A DNA stretch of 64,000 bases from Microcella indica (GCF_013414345.1 NZ_CP058670.1:2170001-2234000); one strand, 5' to 3'; positions 19,261-28,051 are shown, counted from the first letter of the stretch. Notes: generated by a model not told the origin, from the letters alone. Program-made: numbers and translations.

Positions 19261-19941
19261 CTAGCCCTCGAAGCGGTACCCGAGGCCGCGCACCGTCACG
19301 AGAAGCCGCGGGTTGGACGGGTCCTTCTCGATCTTCGAGCGGATCCGCTTGACGTGCACGTCGAGCGTCTTGGTGTCGCCGAAGTAGTCGGCGCCCCAGA
19401 CGCGGTCGATGAGCTGCCCGCGCGTGAGCACGCGGCCCGCGTTGCGCAGCAGCAGCTCGAGCAGCTCGAACTCCTTGAGCGGCATCGCGATCTCGCGGCC
19501 GTCGACGGTCACCTGGTGCCGATCGACATCCATGCGCACGCCGTTGGCCTCGAGCGCACTGTCGGCGAGGCCGTCGTCGTCGACTTGGCGGCGCAGGACG
19601 GCCCGGATGCGCGCCAGCAGTTCCCGAGTCGAGTACGGCTTGGTCACGTAGTCGTCTGCGCCGAGCTCGAGACCCACGACGATGTCGACCTCGCTGTCCT
19701 TCGCGGTGAGCATGATGATGGGCACGCTCGAGCGCTGACGCAGCTCGCGGCACACCTCGGTGCCCGAGAGCCCGGGCAGCATGAGATCGAGCAGTACGAG
19801 GTCGGCACCCGCGCGATCGAACTCGGTGATCGCCGCGAGGCCGTCCTCGACGACCGTCGGCTCGTAGCCCTCCCGGCCGAGGAGGTAGGCGAGCGGCTCG
19901 CTCAGCGAGGGCTCGTCTTCAACGATGAGGATGCGGGTCAT
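19261..19941 (-). CDS. regX3: Response regulator RegX3 (OmpR/PhoB family)
   Basis: The 226-residue regulator has a canonical receiver: acidic pair in ILIVEDEPSL, phospho-acceptor Asp in LVLLDLMLPGLSG (D52), Thr in MLTAKD and Lys in VTKPYS. A winged-helix domain follows (MPLKEFELLELLLRNAG, then KTLDVHVKRIRSKIE and TVRGLGYRFEG). With SenX3 it forms the actinobacterial phosphate-starvation system. Its stop-distal start overlaps the senX3 stop by 4 bases. Two PHO-box-like sites in this window, upstream of phoU and of pstS, are its expected targets. Confidence 0.93.
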   Translation of the reverse strand: MTRILIVEDEPSLSEPLAYLLGREGYEPTVVEDGLAAITEFDRAGADLVLLDLMLPGLSGTEVCRELRQRSSVPIIMLTAKDSEVDIVVGLELGADDYVTKPYSTRELLARIRAVLRRQVDDDGLADSALEANGVRMDVDRHQVTVDGREIAMPLKEFELLELLLRNAGRVLTRGQLIDRVWGADYFGDTKTLDVHVKRIRSKIEKDPSNPRLLVTVRGLGYRFEG

Positions 19942-21092
19942 GTGCGCGCTTTCGATCGAGTTGATGCCGCCTCGAGAACGCGAGGCAGCCTGATGGTGAA
20001 GGTCGAGCCGCGGCCCGGCTGGGACCAGACGCGAATCTCGCCGCCGTGATTCTGCACGACGTGCTTGACGATGCTGAGGCCCAGGCCCGTGCCGCCGGTG
20101 GAGCGCGATCGCGCCTGGTCGACGCGGAAGAAGCGTTCGAAGACGCGATCGAGCTCGTCATCGGGTATGCCGATGCCCTGATCGGTCACAGCGATCTCAA
20201 TCGTGTCGTCCGTGCCGCTGACCCCGATGCCGACCCGGGAGGGTGGCACGGAGTACTGGATGGCGTTGGCGATGAGGTTGTGGACGGCGGTCACGAGCAT
20301 CGCCTCATCTCCCCAGACGCGCAAGCGCTTCTCACCGCCGCCGACGAGGGTGATGCCGAGGCTGTCAGCGGCGACGCGGTTCTTGTCGATCGCGGCCTGC
20401 ACCACATCATCGACCTTCACTTCCTCGGCCGTGTCGAGCACGTCGATCGCCTGCAGCCGCGAGAGCTCGATGATCTCCTGCGTCATCGACGCGAGACGGT
20501 TGGCCTCGGTGGTCAGGCGCTGTGCGAAGGCTCGCACCTGATCGGGGTCGTCGGAGGCCTGCTCGAGCGCCTCGGCGAGAAGACCCACGGCGCCGATGGG
20601 CGTCTTGAGCTCGTGGGAGATGTTCGCCACGAAGTCGCGGCGTACGGCGTCGAGACGATACGACTCGGTGCGGTCGTCGGCGATGAGCAGGATGAAGCGC
20701 GAGCCGAGCCGGGCGACGCGCACGACGAGGTGCAGCGAGACGTCGCCGAGAGGGCCTCTGCTGATCTCGAGCTCCTGGGTGACCGGCTCGCCCGTGCGGC
20801 GCACGTCGTCGACGATGGTCACGAGCGTCGGCTGTGCGAGGCTGCGGTGCCACACGAGACCGAGGGCGTACGCCCCCGGTGAGGCCGTGACGACGTTGTT
20901 GCTCGGGTCGAGGACGACGGCGGCCGATTCGAGTGCGTCGATCACTTGATCGACGCCATCCGGAACCGACGAGGACGTGACTTCCGCCGCGACGCGACCG
21001 CGCCGGGCCGCGCTCACGACGATCGCGACAGCCCCGCCCCCGACGATCGCCCCGATGGCGATGGCGAGGGGCACGAGCAGTGCCGAGTCCAT
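19938..21092 (-). CDS. senX3: Sensor histidine kinase SenX3
   Basis: The start at ATG 21092 yields 384 residues; a longer upstream extension would precede the membrane segment and is unlikely. Residues about 4-30 form a membrane anchor (LLVPLAIAIGAIVGG). A PAS-like region follows, then the H-box FVANISHELKTPIGAVGLLAEA with the phosphorylated His. The ATPase domain shows N-box NLIANAIQYS, G1 DQGIGIPDDEL and G2 GGTGLGLSIVKHV. It phosphorylates RegX3 when phosphate is scarce, and PhoU with the Pst transporter restrains it. It diverges from phoU, as in other actinobacteria. Confidence 0.93.
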   Translation of the reverse strand: MDSALLVPLAIAIGAIVGGGAVAIVVSAARRGRVAAEVTSSSVPDGVDQVIDALESAAVVLDPSNNVVTASPGAYALGLVWHRSLAQPTLVTIVDDVRRTGEPVTQELEISRGPLGDVSLHLVVRVARLGSRFILLIADDRTESYRLDAVRRDFVANISHELKTPIGAVGLLAEALEQASDDPDQVRAFAQRLTTEANRLASMTQEIIELSRLQAIDVLDTAEEVKVDDVVQAAIDKNRVAADSLGITLVGGGEKRLRVWGDEAMLVTAVHNLIANAIQYSVPPSRVGIGVSGTDDTIEIAVTDQGIGIPDDELDRVFERFFRVDQARSRSTGGTGLGLSIVKHVVQNHGGEIRVWSQPGRGSTFTIRLPRVLEAASTRSKART

Positions 21093-21099
21093 GAGGACT

Positions 21100-21105
21100 A
21101 GATTA
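21100..21105 (-). promoter_or_regulatory. -10 of a probable leaderless senX3 transcript
   Basis: TAATCT on the minus strand ends seven bases before the senX3 ATG (TAATCT-AGTCCTC-ATG). This is the usual spacing of a leaderless actinobacterial mRNA, and no Shine-Dalgarno sequence is visible. Confidence 0.5.
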
Positions 21106-21164
21106 GTGACAGTCATCGTACGGAGATCACGATCGGGCATGCCAGCCAGGCTGGGCGCCGCAGT

Positions 21165-21197
21165 GTTCACACCGACGTCACCGGTCGTTCATCCGAC
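21165..21197 (+). promoter_or_regulatory. PHO box in the senX3-phoU intergenic region
   Basis: Three 11-base direct repeats, GTTCACACCGA, CGTCACCGGTC and GTTCATCCGAC, lie head to tail. This is the RegX3/PhoP PHO-box pattern: GTTCACC-like 7-mers spaced by 4. The site points toward phoU and is placed to control it and possibly senX3-regX3. Confidence 0.7.
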
Positions 21198-21263
21198 GGC
21201 GACACTGTAGGTCGGTCCGCCCGTTGGGCCGTACGACTCGAAGAAGCAAAGGATGTGACCCAC

Positions 21264-21917
21264 ATGCGCGAAGTGTTCCAGCAGGAGTTGCAGGAGGTGC
21301 AGGAGCGCCTCGTCGAGATCTCCGGACTGGTCGCGGAGTCCATCGACAACGCGACGCGCGCGTTCAACGAGTCGAACGTGGAGCTCGCCGAGACCGTCAT
21401 CGCCGACGACGCCAAGATCGATGCGGCCTGCGCAGAGCTCGACGAGCTCGCCATCAACATCCTCGCCCGGCAGCAGCCCGTCGCGCGCGACCTGCGCATC
21501 GTCGTGAGCGCGCTCCGCATCAGTGCCTCGCTTGAGCGCATGGGCGACATGTCCGAGCACATCGCCCAGCTCGCGCGGTACCGGTTCCCCGACAAGGTCG
21601 TGCCCAAGAGCCTGCGCGGCACCTTCAAGGACATGGGCGCACTCGACGTCGTCATGGCGCGGATGCTCGTGGAGCTGCTCAAGACCGAGGACGTCACGAT
21701 CGCTGACGCGATCCGCAACGAGGACGACAAGGTCGACGCCCTGCACTTGAGCGTCTTCGACAAGGTGCTCGGCGAGAAGTGGAAGGGCGAGGCCGTCGAC
21801 ACGGTCGACGCGACCCTCGCGAGCCGCTACCACGAGCGCTTCGCCGACCACGCCGTCTCGATCGCCAAGAAGGTGCAGTACCTCGCGACCGGTGACTGGA
21901 TCCCGAACGAGGACTAG
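21264..21917 (+). CDS. phoU: Phosphate-signalling regulator PhoU
   Basis: The 217-residue protein begins at ATG 21264, which is 10 bases after AAAGGA; a GTG at 21255 is too close to that RBS. It consists of two PhoU three-helix repeats, with metal-coordinating acidic clusters in VIADDAKIDAACAELDELA and IRNEDDKVDALHLSVF. PhoU couples the Pst transporter to SenX3 and holds the kinase off when phosphate is plentiful. It is divergent from senX3 and preceded by a PHO box. The pst genes lie about 6 kb downstream. Confidence 0.94.
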   Translation: MREVFQQELQEVQERLVEISGLVAESIDNATRAFNESNVELAETVIADDAKIDAACAELDELAINILARQQPVARDLRIVVSALRISASLERMGDMSEHIAQLARYRFPDKVVPKSLRGTFKDMGALDVVMARMLVELLKTEDVTIADAIRNEDDKVDALHLSVFDKVLGEKWKGEAVDTVDATLASRYHERFADHAVSIAKKVQYLATGDWIPNED

Positions 21918-21925
21918 CCCGCCCC

Positions 21926-21955
21926 TTCCGCTCAGATGAGCTCAGATGAGCGGAA
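21926..21955. terminator. Bidirectional hairpin between phoU and the convergent gene
   Basis: TTCCGCTCA pairs perfectly with TGAGCGGAA around a 12-base loop. It lies 8 bases after the phoU stop and overlaps the last codons of the convergent gene. The decamer CTCAGATGAG is also duplicated in direct orientation inside it. There is no long T-tract on either side. Confidence 0.5.
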
Positions 21956-22415
21956 ACTGGTCGAGCACGACCACGCGACCGTCGTCGCCGTCGGGGGCGA
22001 GGTCGAGCACCGCGATCGCGCGCAGCTCCAGGCGCTCCCCGCGATCGAGGCGCTCCTCGGCTCCTACGGGCGAGTGGGGCCGGTAGGCCCCGGCGACCGT
22101 TGTCGGGTCGTCGACGCGCACCCCGAGCTCGCGCAGCAGGAGCACGAGCGTGAGGTGCGCCTCGACCAGCTCGTCGGCGTCGTCGAGCAGCGTGACCTCG
22201 ATCTGCTCTGCGCCCATGACCTCGTCATCGCCACCCGTCGCCTCGAAGGGTCCGTAGCTCGCATTGGCGGCCTCGACGGCTGCGACGATCTGGTCGGGGT
22301 CGGCCTCGCTGCTCGCCGCCCCGAAGAGGCTCACGTGCAGGGGCAGGGCATCCGGAGCGAACTCGGCTTCGAGCGCGACCTCGTCGAGGAAGGCGACGAC
22401 GGCGAAGCGCAGCAT
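21942..22415 (-). CDS. 2H phosphoesterase-like (2'-5' RNA ligase family) protein
   Basis: A 157-residue cytosolic protein. Two His-containing motifs in the right order and spacing for a 2H phosphoesterase are visible: PLHVSLFG near residue 27 and YRPHSPVG near residue 115. The first is canonical HxS/T; the second (HSP) is a degenerate variant. The rest is an alternating beta/alpha sequence rich in Glu, Asp and Val. Family members cleave or ligate 2'-5' or cyclic phosphodiesters in RNA-derived substrates. The assignment is moderate. It overlaps no neighbour but sits 20 bases downstream of gpmA on the same strand. Confidence 0.6.
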   Translation of the reverse strand: MLRFAVVAFLDEVALEAEFAPDALPLHVSLFGAASSEADPDQIVAAVEAANASYGPFEATGGDDEVMGAEQIEVTLLDDADELVEAHLTLVLLLRELGVRVDDPTTVAGAYRPHSPVGAEERLDRGERLELRAIAVLDLAPDGDDGRVVVLDQFPLI

Positions 22416-22435
22416 GGGCGCGGTCGACTCGCCGC

Positions 22436-23179
22436 CTACTTCTTGCCCTGGCTCGCCACGGCGGCGGCGCCGGCCGCAGCGGCCTCGGGGTCGAGGTACT
22501 CCGCGGGCTTGACGGGCATGAAGTCGTCCCCCAGCTCGTACACGAGGGGGATGCCGGTCGGGATGTTGAGTCCCGCGATCTCGTCGTCGCCGATGCCGTC
22601 GAGGTGCTTCACGAGCGCGCGCAGCGAGTTGCCGTGCGCCGTGACGAGCACCGGGTGCCCCGCGGCGAGGTCCTGGGTGATGTCGCTCTGCCAGTAGGGC
22701 AGCATGCGGTCGATGACGAGCTTGAGGCTCTCGGTGCGCGGCACCTCGCCGTCGATGCCGACGTAGCGCGGGTCATGCACCTGGCTGTACTCGGCGTCGT
22801 CCTCGAGCACGGGCGGCGGGGTGTCGAAGCTGCGCCGCCACGTCATGAAGAGCTCCTCGCCGTGCTTCTCGAGGGTCTCGGCCTTGTTGAGGCCCTGCAG
22901 GGCGCCGTAGTGGCGCTCGTTGAGGCGCCAGCTGCGCTTGACGGGCAGCCAGTCGAGGTCGGCGGTCTCGAGGGCGATATTGGCGGTGTGGATGGCGCGC
23001 TTGAGCAGGGACGTGTAGAGGATGCGCGGCGCGAGCCCCGACTCCCTGATGAGCTCCCCCGCACGCCGCGCTTCGGCGCGACCCTGCTCGGTGAGCTCGA
23101 CGTCGACCCACCCGGTGAAGATGTTCTTCTCGTTCCAGACGGAGTGGCCGTGGCGCAGCAGGATGAGCGTGTGAGTCAT
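22436..23179 (-). CDS. gpmA: 2,3-bisphosphoglycerate-dependent phosphoglycerate mutase
   Basis: A 247-residue glycolytic enzyme interconverting 3- and 2-phosphoglycerate. The phosphohistidine motif is [20 protein letters not shown], followed by [28 protein letters not shown] and the second catalytic His in [19 protein letters not shown]. Length and motif set match dPGM. It lies just downstream of the phosphate-sensing genes, as gpm does in mycobacteria (gpm1 next to senX3-regX3), which supports both identities. Confidence 0.96.
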   Translation of the reverse strand: MTHTLILLRHGHSVWNEKNIFTGWVDVELTEQGRAEARRAGELIRESGLAPRILYTSLLKRAIHTANIALETADLDWLPVKRSWRLNERHYGALQGLNKAETLEKHGEELFMTWRRSFDTPPPVLEDDAEYSQVHDPRYVGIDGEVPRTESLKLVIDRMLPYWQSDITQDLAAGHPVLVTAHGNSLRALVKHLDGIGDDEIAGLNIPTGIPLVYELGDDFMPVKPAEYLDPEAAAAGAAAVASQGKK

Positions 23180-23214
23180 GCCTCCACCCTACCGAGACCG
23201 GGTTGAATGGGGGG

Positions 23215-23991
23215 ATGGTGCAGGGGCGCGTGACGCGGGGGACGACGGGCACGAATCGCCTGCGCCGCATGGATCGCTGGATCGCCGCGCATCCGGCGCT
23301 GCGCCGCACGACCGACCCGCTCGTCGTAGACCTCGGCTTCGGCGCCTCGGCCTGGACGACGATCGAGCTGTTCTCGCGGCTGCGCGAGGTGCGACCGGAT
23401 GCCCGGGTGACGGGCCTCGAGATCGATCCGGTGCGCGTGCGGCTGGCGGCGCCGCACGTGCGCGAGGGGCTCGACTTCGCCGTCGGCGGGTTCGACGTGC
23501 CGCTCGACGGCGGGCGGCAGCCCGCCGTCATCCGCGCGGCGAACGTGCTCCGCCAGTACGACGAGCACGAGGTCGAGGGCGCCTGGCGGCTCATGCGCGA
23601 GCGCCTGCAGCCCGGCGGGCTGCTGCTCGAGGGCACGAGCAACGAGGTCGGCCGCGTGGCCAGCTGGGTGGGTCTCGACCCCCAGGGGCCGCGCACCTTC
23701 ACGATCTCGCTGCATCTGCCGAGTCTCGAGCGGCCGTCGATCGTCGCGCAGCGTCTGCCGAAGGCGCTCATCCACCGCAACGTGCCGGGTGAGCGGGTGC
23801 ACGCGCTGCTGAGGGACCTCGACGCGCAGTGGGCCCACCACGCCGCTCTGGGAGCGTTCTCGCCCCGCCAGCGCTGGGTCGCCACGGTGCGGGGGCTACG
23901 GGGCGAGGGCTGGCCCGTGCGCGACACCGAGGCGCGGTGGCGCCTCGGCGAGCTCACGGTCGACTGGGCCGCCGTCGCCCCTCTGCCGTAG
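23215..23991 (+). CDS. Class I SAM-dependent methyltransferase-like protein
   Basis: A 258-residue protein starting at ATG 23215; an in-frame TTG at 23203 is an alternative. The SAM-binding motif I is PLVVDLGFGASAWTTIELF, with the acidic residue at the end of beta 2 in VTGLEIDPVRV. Motif IV is less clear (AVIRAANVLRQYDEHEV). Conserved actinobacterial homologues sit next to gpm1 and mshA-type genes; the substrate is not known to me. It diverges from gpmA, with only 35 bases between the two starts. Confidence 0.72.
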   Translation: MVQGRVTRGTTGTNRLRRMDRWIAAHPALRRTTDPLVVDLGFGASAWTTIELFSRLREVRPDARVTGLEIDPVRVRLAAPHVREGLDFAVGGFDVPLDGGRQPAVIRAANVLRQYDEHEVEGAWRLMRERLQPGGLLLEGTSNEVGRVASWVGLDPQGPRTFTISLHLPSLERPSIVAQRLPKALIHRNVPGERVHALLRDLDAQWAHHAALGAFSPRQRWVATVRGLRGEGWPVRDTEARWRLGELTVDWAAVAPLP

Positions 23992-24008
23992 GGCCGCGAA
24001 GCGGCTGG

Positions 24009-25115
24009 TCAGAGGGGCGGCAGGGTCGCGCGCGCCTCGTCGGCGGGCATCCCGGCCGCGAGGAGCACATCGAAGGCGAGGGGCCGCAGCAGCACGATGA
24101 CCACCTGGTCGGCCACGCTCGCGCCGTCGATGCGGTCGGGAGCGAGGTGCCCGGCGAGCTCGGCGGCGACGGCACGAAGAGCGTAGCGCGCCGCGGGCTC
24201 GTGGTGGCTGCGGCCGAGCAGCCGAACGACCTCGGCGCCGCGCTCGACGACGTCGGCGAGCGCGCGGCGCTCCCCGTGGTCGCGCACGAGCACGTCGATG
24301 CGCCGGGCGAGCGCTCGCACGTGCCGCGTGACGAGGTCGGCGGTCTCGAGCACCTGCGCCTCGTCGCGCAGTCGCGCGCGGTGGCGGCGCAGCCACGGGC
24401 TCACGTCGGCGACCGCGCGGGCGCTCTCGAGGCTGCGCTCCCACTCGTCGATGAGCCGCTGGGTGCGACGGGATCTCGCGAGCGCGAGGTCGGCAGCGGG
24501 CTCGTCGCCGTGGCGCAGCGCGGTGACGAGCCCTTCGAGCGACTGGTCGAGCACGGAGAACAGTGCGCGCGCTTCATCGCGCGCGCGCACGACGTCGAGC
24601 CGAGGGATGAGCGCGGTCGCGGCGAGCGCCATGGCCCCGCCGATGAGGCCGTCGAGGCTGCGGGCGAACACTCCCGTCTCAGGGTCGGGCAGCAGGGCGA
24701 CGAGCATCGACTGCACGGCGGCGGCGATCGCGAACGGGGCGGAGGGCGAGACCGCCCGCGCGACGATGAGCGTGGCGGCGAGGATGAGCGCGAGCTGCCC
24801 GATGCCGCGGCCGATGCCCGCCACGATGAGGGCCGAGACGATGATGCCGATGTTGATGCCGATGACGGTTTCGAGGACGCGGCGCGGGCGGGCGTCCCGC
24901 GCGAGACCGAGCGCGATGATCGTGACGGTCACGGCGACGACGGGCACCTCGTGCCCGAGACCGAAGCGGGCGATGAGGTACGCCGTCGTCGCGGCGACGA
25001 CGATCTGCGCGATGCCCGACAGGGACCGCACGACCCGCTGCCCCGCGGCGCGCAGACCCAGCCTGCGGCGGATGCTCCGCTCGAGCCGGCGCAGCGGGTC
25101 GGGCATGCCGGCCAT
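24009..25115 (-). CDS. FUSC-family (aromatic acid exporter-like) membrane protein
   Basis: A 368-residue protein. A basic N-terminus is followed by about six transmembrane helices in residues 30-185 (LSGIAQIVVAATTAYLIARF, then VVAVTVTIIALGLA and the helices after it). A long cytosolic helical region rich in Arg/Glu/Ala (about 190-368) completes it. This matches the FUSC/DUF939 layout seen in putative aromatic-acid and toxic-compound exporters. There is no evidence for a specific substrate. It is the last gene of a minus-strand run with ygfZ and the nitrobindin-like gene. Confidence 0.75.
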   Translation of the reverse strand: MAGMPDPLRRLERSIRRRLGLRAAGQRVVRSLSGIAQIVVAATTAYLIARFGLGHEVPVVAVTVTIIALGLARDARPRRVLETVIGINIGIIVSALIVAGIGRGIGQLALILAATLIVARAVSPSAPFAIAAAVQSMLVALLPDPETGVFARSLDGLIGGAMALAATALIPRLDVVRARDEARALFSVLDQSLEGLVTALRHGDEPAADLALARSRRTQRLIDEWERSLESARAVADVSPWLRRHRARLRDEAQVLETADLVTRHVRALARRIDVLVRDHGERRALADVVERGAEVVRLLGRSHHEPAARYALRAVAAELAGHLAPDRIDGASVADQVVIVLLRPLAFDVLLAAGMPADEARATLPPL

Positions 25116-25133
25116 GGTCGTCGGCCTCGCCCG

Positions 25134-26279
25134 CTAGCGCTGCACGGCGCCGAGCCGCGGCATGCGGGGCACCCCCGCGGTCGCGCCGGCCTCGACGGGT
25201 ACGATGACCTCTTGCGCGGCGGCGACGAGCTCGGCGGGCGACTCGCCCTCGTCGTCGATGCGCACGGTCAGCGGCGCCTGCGGGTCGAGTGTGCGCTTGA
25301 CGACGGCGAGGCCGATCGGCCCGAGCTCGTGGTGGCGGGCGCTCGAGGTCACGGTGCCCACCTCCTTCTCGCCGTCCAGCACGACCGAGCCTGCGCCCGG
25401 CAGCACGCCGGCCGAGCCGTCGAGGTGCAGCAGCACGAGCCTGCGGGGCGGGTGGCCGAGGTTGTGCACCTTCGCGACGGTCTCCTGGCCGCGGTAGCAG
25501 CCCTTGGCGAGGTGCACGGCCGAGCGCATCCAGTCGAGCTCGTGCGGGATGGTGCGCTCATCGGCCTCCGTGGCCTGGCGCGGCCGCCACGCGGCAATGC
25601 GCAGGGCCTCGAGCGCGAGAGTGCCGGCGACCGCGAGCTCGCCCGCGCGAGCCCGGTCGGCGAGCGCCGTGAACTCGTCGCGCGCGACGAGAATCTCCGC
25701 GGCGGGGAAGGCCCCTCCCGGATGCTCCGCCGACGCCGCATACTGCCACCCGCCCTCCTGCACGGCCGTCCACGGGTCGCGCCACACCACGGGCACGTCG
25801 TGCGGGGCGGCGGCGCTCACGAGCAGCGAGCCGCCCGCACCGTCGCCGTCAGCAGCGCTCAGCTGCCCGAGCGTCGCCCACTCGGCGGAGGCATCGGCGA
25901 CCTCGACTTGCATCATGAAGCGCATGCGGTCGAGCCACGCGGCGAGGGGTGCGGCCTGCTCGCCGTCGACGAGCAGCCACGTCGTGGTGCCGTCGTCGAC
26001 GAGGCGCATGCTGTGCTCGAGCCTGCCCTGCGGGTCGAGCAGCAGGGTCTCGGCGCTCGATCCCGGTGCGAGGTGCGCGATCGACTGCGAGGTGAGGGAG
26101 TCGAGCCACCGAAGGCGGTCCTCCCCCGTGACGGTCACGACGCCGCGGTCGGAGAGGTCGACGATCGCGCGGCCCGCGGCGAGCATCCGCTGCTCAGCGA
26201 CCGGCTCGCCGTAGTGGGCCGCGACGCGCCCCGAGGAGTCTGCGACGGAGCCGGGGAGGGCGAGGAAGGGGGAGGTCAT
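25134..26279 (-). CDS. ygfZ: Folate-binding YgfZ-family Fe-S cluster repair protein
   Basis: A 381-residue member of the aminomethyltransferase/YgfZ group. The diagnostic motif KGCYRGQETVAKVHNLG contains the conserved Cys. The N-terminal region YGEPVAEQRMLAAGRAIVDLSDRGVVTVTGEDRL resembles the tetrahydrofolate-binding GcvT fold. YgfZ proteins help build or repair certain Fe-S enzymes such as MiaB. It sits one base after the nitrobindin-like gene, so the two are clearly co-transcribed, an arrangement common in actinobacteria. Confidence 0.9.
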   Translation of the reverse strand: MTSPFLALPGSVADSSGRVAAHYGEPVAEQRMLAAGRAIVDLSDRGVVTVTGEDRLRWLDSLTSQSIAHLAPGSSAETLLLDPQGRLEHSMRLVDDGTTTWLLVDGEQAAPLAAWLDRMRFMMQVEVADASAEWATLGQLSAADGDGAGGSLLVSAAAPHDVPVVWRDPWTAVQEGGWQYAASAEHPGGAFPAAEILVARDEFTALADRARAGELAVAGTLALEALRIAAWRPRQATEADERTIPHELDWMRSAVHLAKGCYRGQETVAKVHNLGHPPRRLVLLHLDGSAGVLPGAGSVVLDGEKEVGTVTSSARHHELGPIGLAVVKRTLDPQAPLTVRIDDEGESPAELVAAAQEVIVPVEAGATAGVPRMPRLGAVQR

Positions 26280-26280
26280 G

Positions 26281-26877
26281 TCATTCCTGACGATTGAGCG
26301 TGCCGGAGGCGTGCGTGCGCAGATCGTTGCCGAGCGCGGCGATATCCCACGCCCACAGCAGGCGGCCCTCGACGAGGCCGTAGAGGCGCGTCGCCGCGCT
26401 GTAGTCCTTCGCGCTCGCCGAGCGCATGACGGCGTCGGTCTGCAGGTCGATGCGGGCGGGCTGCGCGCGCCCCAGGTAGAGCTCGCTCACGCCGCCCGGG
26501 TGGATGATCGCGACCTCGACGTCGAAGAAGCCATCCGCGGTGCGCAGGGTCTCGACCTCGTCGGCGGTCGCGAACGGTCGCGCGCCGTCGCCGGGCAGCA
26601 TTCCCGGGCCAGGGTCGCCCGCCTGCGCGGGCCGGTGCAGCCGCCAGTAGCCGGCCTCGGCGTTGAGGGGCGTGTTCGCCTCATCGAGCAGCCAGGTCTG
26701 CGAGGAGTAGTTGAGGTACCCCAGGCCGTCGTGGCTGAAGCTCACGCGCTGCCCGAACTCGTGCTCGCGCACCTGGTCGCCGTCGACGTAGTGCACGACG
26801 CCCGTGCCCTCCCACAGGCCCAGGAGCCAGGCGAGGGGAGCGAGCTCGGCGGGAAGGTCGGAGTCGAGTGAGATCAC
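26281..26877 (-). CDS. Nitrobindin-like heme-binding beta-barrel protein (DUF1794/FABP-like)
   Basis: I place the start at GTG 26877 (198 residues: ISLDSDLPAELAPLAWLLG...). The family signature GxWxGxG is present as GLWEGTG near residue 20. Repeated beta strands follow (GQRVSFSHDGLGYLNYSSQTW), and the heme-iron ligand is expected to be a histidine near the C-terminus, where RTHASGTLN is a possible match. Mycobacterial and human relatives bind ferric heme and isomerise peroxynitrite. It is translationally adjacent to ygfZ. The frame stays open further upstream, but that extension overlaps two small membrane genes and is not coding. Confidence 0.8.
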   Translation of the reverse strand: MISLDSDLPAELAPLAWLLGLWEGTGVVHYVDGDQVREHEFGQRVSFSHDGLGYLNYSSQTWLLDEANTPLNAEAGYWRLHRPAQAGDPGPGMLPGDGARPFATADEVETLRTADGFFDVEVAIIHPGGVSELYLGRAQPARIDLQTDAVMRSASAKDYSAATRLYGLVEGRLLWAWDIAALGNDLRTHASGTLNRQE

Positions 26878-26932
26878 GATGTCACGAGCAGACGGTCGAG
26901 GGTACGCGGTCGCGGAGGGCGCGGAGCGCCGC

Positions 26933-27043
26933 TCAGCGCTGGCCGCGGTACAGGTTGACGAGCACGACGACGGAGACGAACCCGATCGCGAGGGTCGCCA
27001 GCCCGAGGAGGCCGAGGAAGAAGATTTCGAGGGCGAGCAGCAT
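26933..27043 (-). CDS. 36-residue single-pass membrane protein
   Basis: The ATG at 27043 opens MLLALEIFFLGLLGLATLAI and ends NLYRGQR at TGA 26933-26935. Nearly the whole length is one hydrophobic helix with a short basic cytosolic tail. It starts 4 bases after the stop of the upstream small membrane gene, which suggests co-translation. It is too short for default gene calling. The function is unknown, possibly a small subunit or stabiliser of a membrane complex. Confidence 0.65.
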   Translation of the reverse strand: MLLALEIFFLGLLGLATLAIGFVSVVVLVNLYRGQR

Positions 27044-27047
27044 GGGC

Positions 27048-27314
27048 CTAGTCTACGCCCGCGATGATGAGCAGAAGCCCCGTGGCGGCGGCCAGGATCA
27101 GCACGATGCCGCTCGTCGTGACGAGCAGCCGGGTGACGAAGCCCTCCTTGAGCTGCAGGCTCACCTGCACGGCGAAGGTCACGAGTAGTGCACCGCCGGC
27201 GATCGCGGGCAGGGCATCCCCCCAGCGGTCTTCCGGCAGGAGGGTCGCGGCGAGCACGACCGCCACGACGACCGCGATCCACACCGGGATCGCCGTCGCC
27301 AGAGTGCGGGTCAT
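27048..27314 (-). CDS. Small three-helix membrane protein of unknown function
   Basis: An 88-residue protein with three predicted membrane segments: about 8-26 (IPVWIAVVVAVVLAATLL), 34-54 (ALPAIAGGALLVTFAVQVSL) and 62-85 (LLVTTSGIVLILAAATGLLLI). No catalytic motif is visible. It is followed by the 36-residue membrane protein and diverges from glnR with a 50-base gap, so it shares a promoter region with that regulator. Confidence 0.7.
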   Translation of the reverse strand: MTRTLATAIPVWIAVVVAVVLAATLLPEDRWGDALPAIAGGALLVTFAVQVSLQLKEGFVTRLLVTTSGIVLILAAATGLLLIIAGVD

Positions 27315-27335
27315 GACCCCATGGTAGGCCGCTTG

Positions 27336-27341
27336 TAGACT
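27336..27341 (+). promoter_or_regulatory. -10 element upstream of glnR
   Basis: TAGACT at 27336-27341 matches TAnnnT. It would start transcription near 27348, about 17 bases before the ATG, leaving the RBS GTGGAGG in the leader. The -35 is weak. Confidence 0.4.
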
Positions 27342-27364
27342 GGCCGGGACACCGTGGAGGACAC

Positions 27365-28051
27365 ATGGCGCAGCTGCTCATCCTGACCTCGCAGGTGAAC
27401 GCCGACGTTCTCCCCGCGCTCGGTCTGCTCAGCCACCGGGTTCGCCAGATCCCCGCTGAACCGGCCGCTCTCGTCGGAGCGCCCGCCGCCGACGCCGTGA
27501 TCGTCGACGCGCGCACCGATCTGGCCGCGGCGAAGTCGCTGTGCAAGATCCTCACGACGACGGGCGCCGGCTCCCCCCTCATCGTCGTCCTCACCGAGGG
27601 CGGCCTCACGGCGATCAACGCGGAGTGGGGCGTCGACGACGTCATCCTCGACACGGCCGGGCCCGCCGAGGTGGATGCCCGGCTCCGGCTCGTCATCGGC
27701 CGCCAGGCGATCGGCCCCGAGACGTCGATGATCCGCGCCTCGGGCGTCGTCATCGACGAGGCGAGCTACTCGGCGAAGGTGCACGGCCGCACGCTCGATC
27801 TCACGTTCAAGGAGTTCGAGCTGCTGCGGTTCTTCGCCACGCACCCGAGCCGCGTCTTCACGCGCGAGCAGCTGCTGAGCGAGGTGTGGGGCTACGACTA
27901 CTTCGGCGGCACCCGCACGGTCGACGTGCACGTGCGGCGCTTGCGCGCCAAGCTCGGCGACATGGAGTCGCTCATCGGCACGGTGCGCAACGTCGGCTAC
28001 CGCTTCACTGTTCACGAGGACGACACCGAGCAGCAGACGGTATCCACCTGA
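27365..28051 (+). CDS. glnR: GlnR-type atypical response regulator
   Basis: A 228-residue OmpR-family regulator. The receiver domain is degenerate in the way typical of GlnR: no acidic pair at the first strand ([12 protein letters not shown]), an Asp kept in AVIVDARTD and no switch Lys. The winged helix is well conserved ([47 protein letters not shown]). GlnR controls nitrogen-assimilation genes and works without phosphorylation. In mycobacteria glnR also lies close to phosphate-transport genes, which supports the call. It converges on pstB. Confidence 0.85.
   Translation: MAQLLILTSQVNADVLPALGLLSHRVRQIPAEPAALVGAPAADAVIVDARTDLAAAKSLCKILTTTGAGSPLIVVLTEGGLTAINAEWGVDDVILDTAGPAEVDARLRLVIGRQAIGPETSMIRASGVVIDEASYSAKVHGRTLDLTFKEFELLRFFATHPSRVFTREQLLSEVWGYDYFGGTRTVDVHVRRLRAKLGDMESLIGTVRNVGYRFTVHEDDTEQQTVST

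Noticed and set aside
23829-26297. 822-codon plus-strand open frame opposite the FUSC and ygfZ genes
   Set aside because: Charged low-complexity translation with no domains, overlying two well-supported genes.
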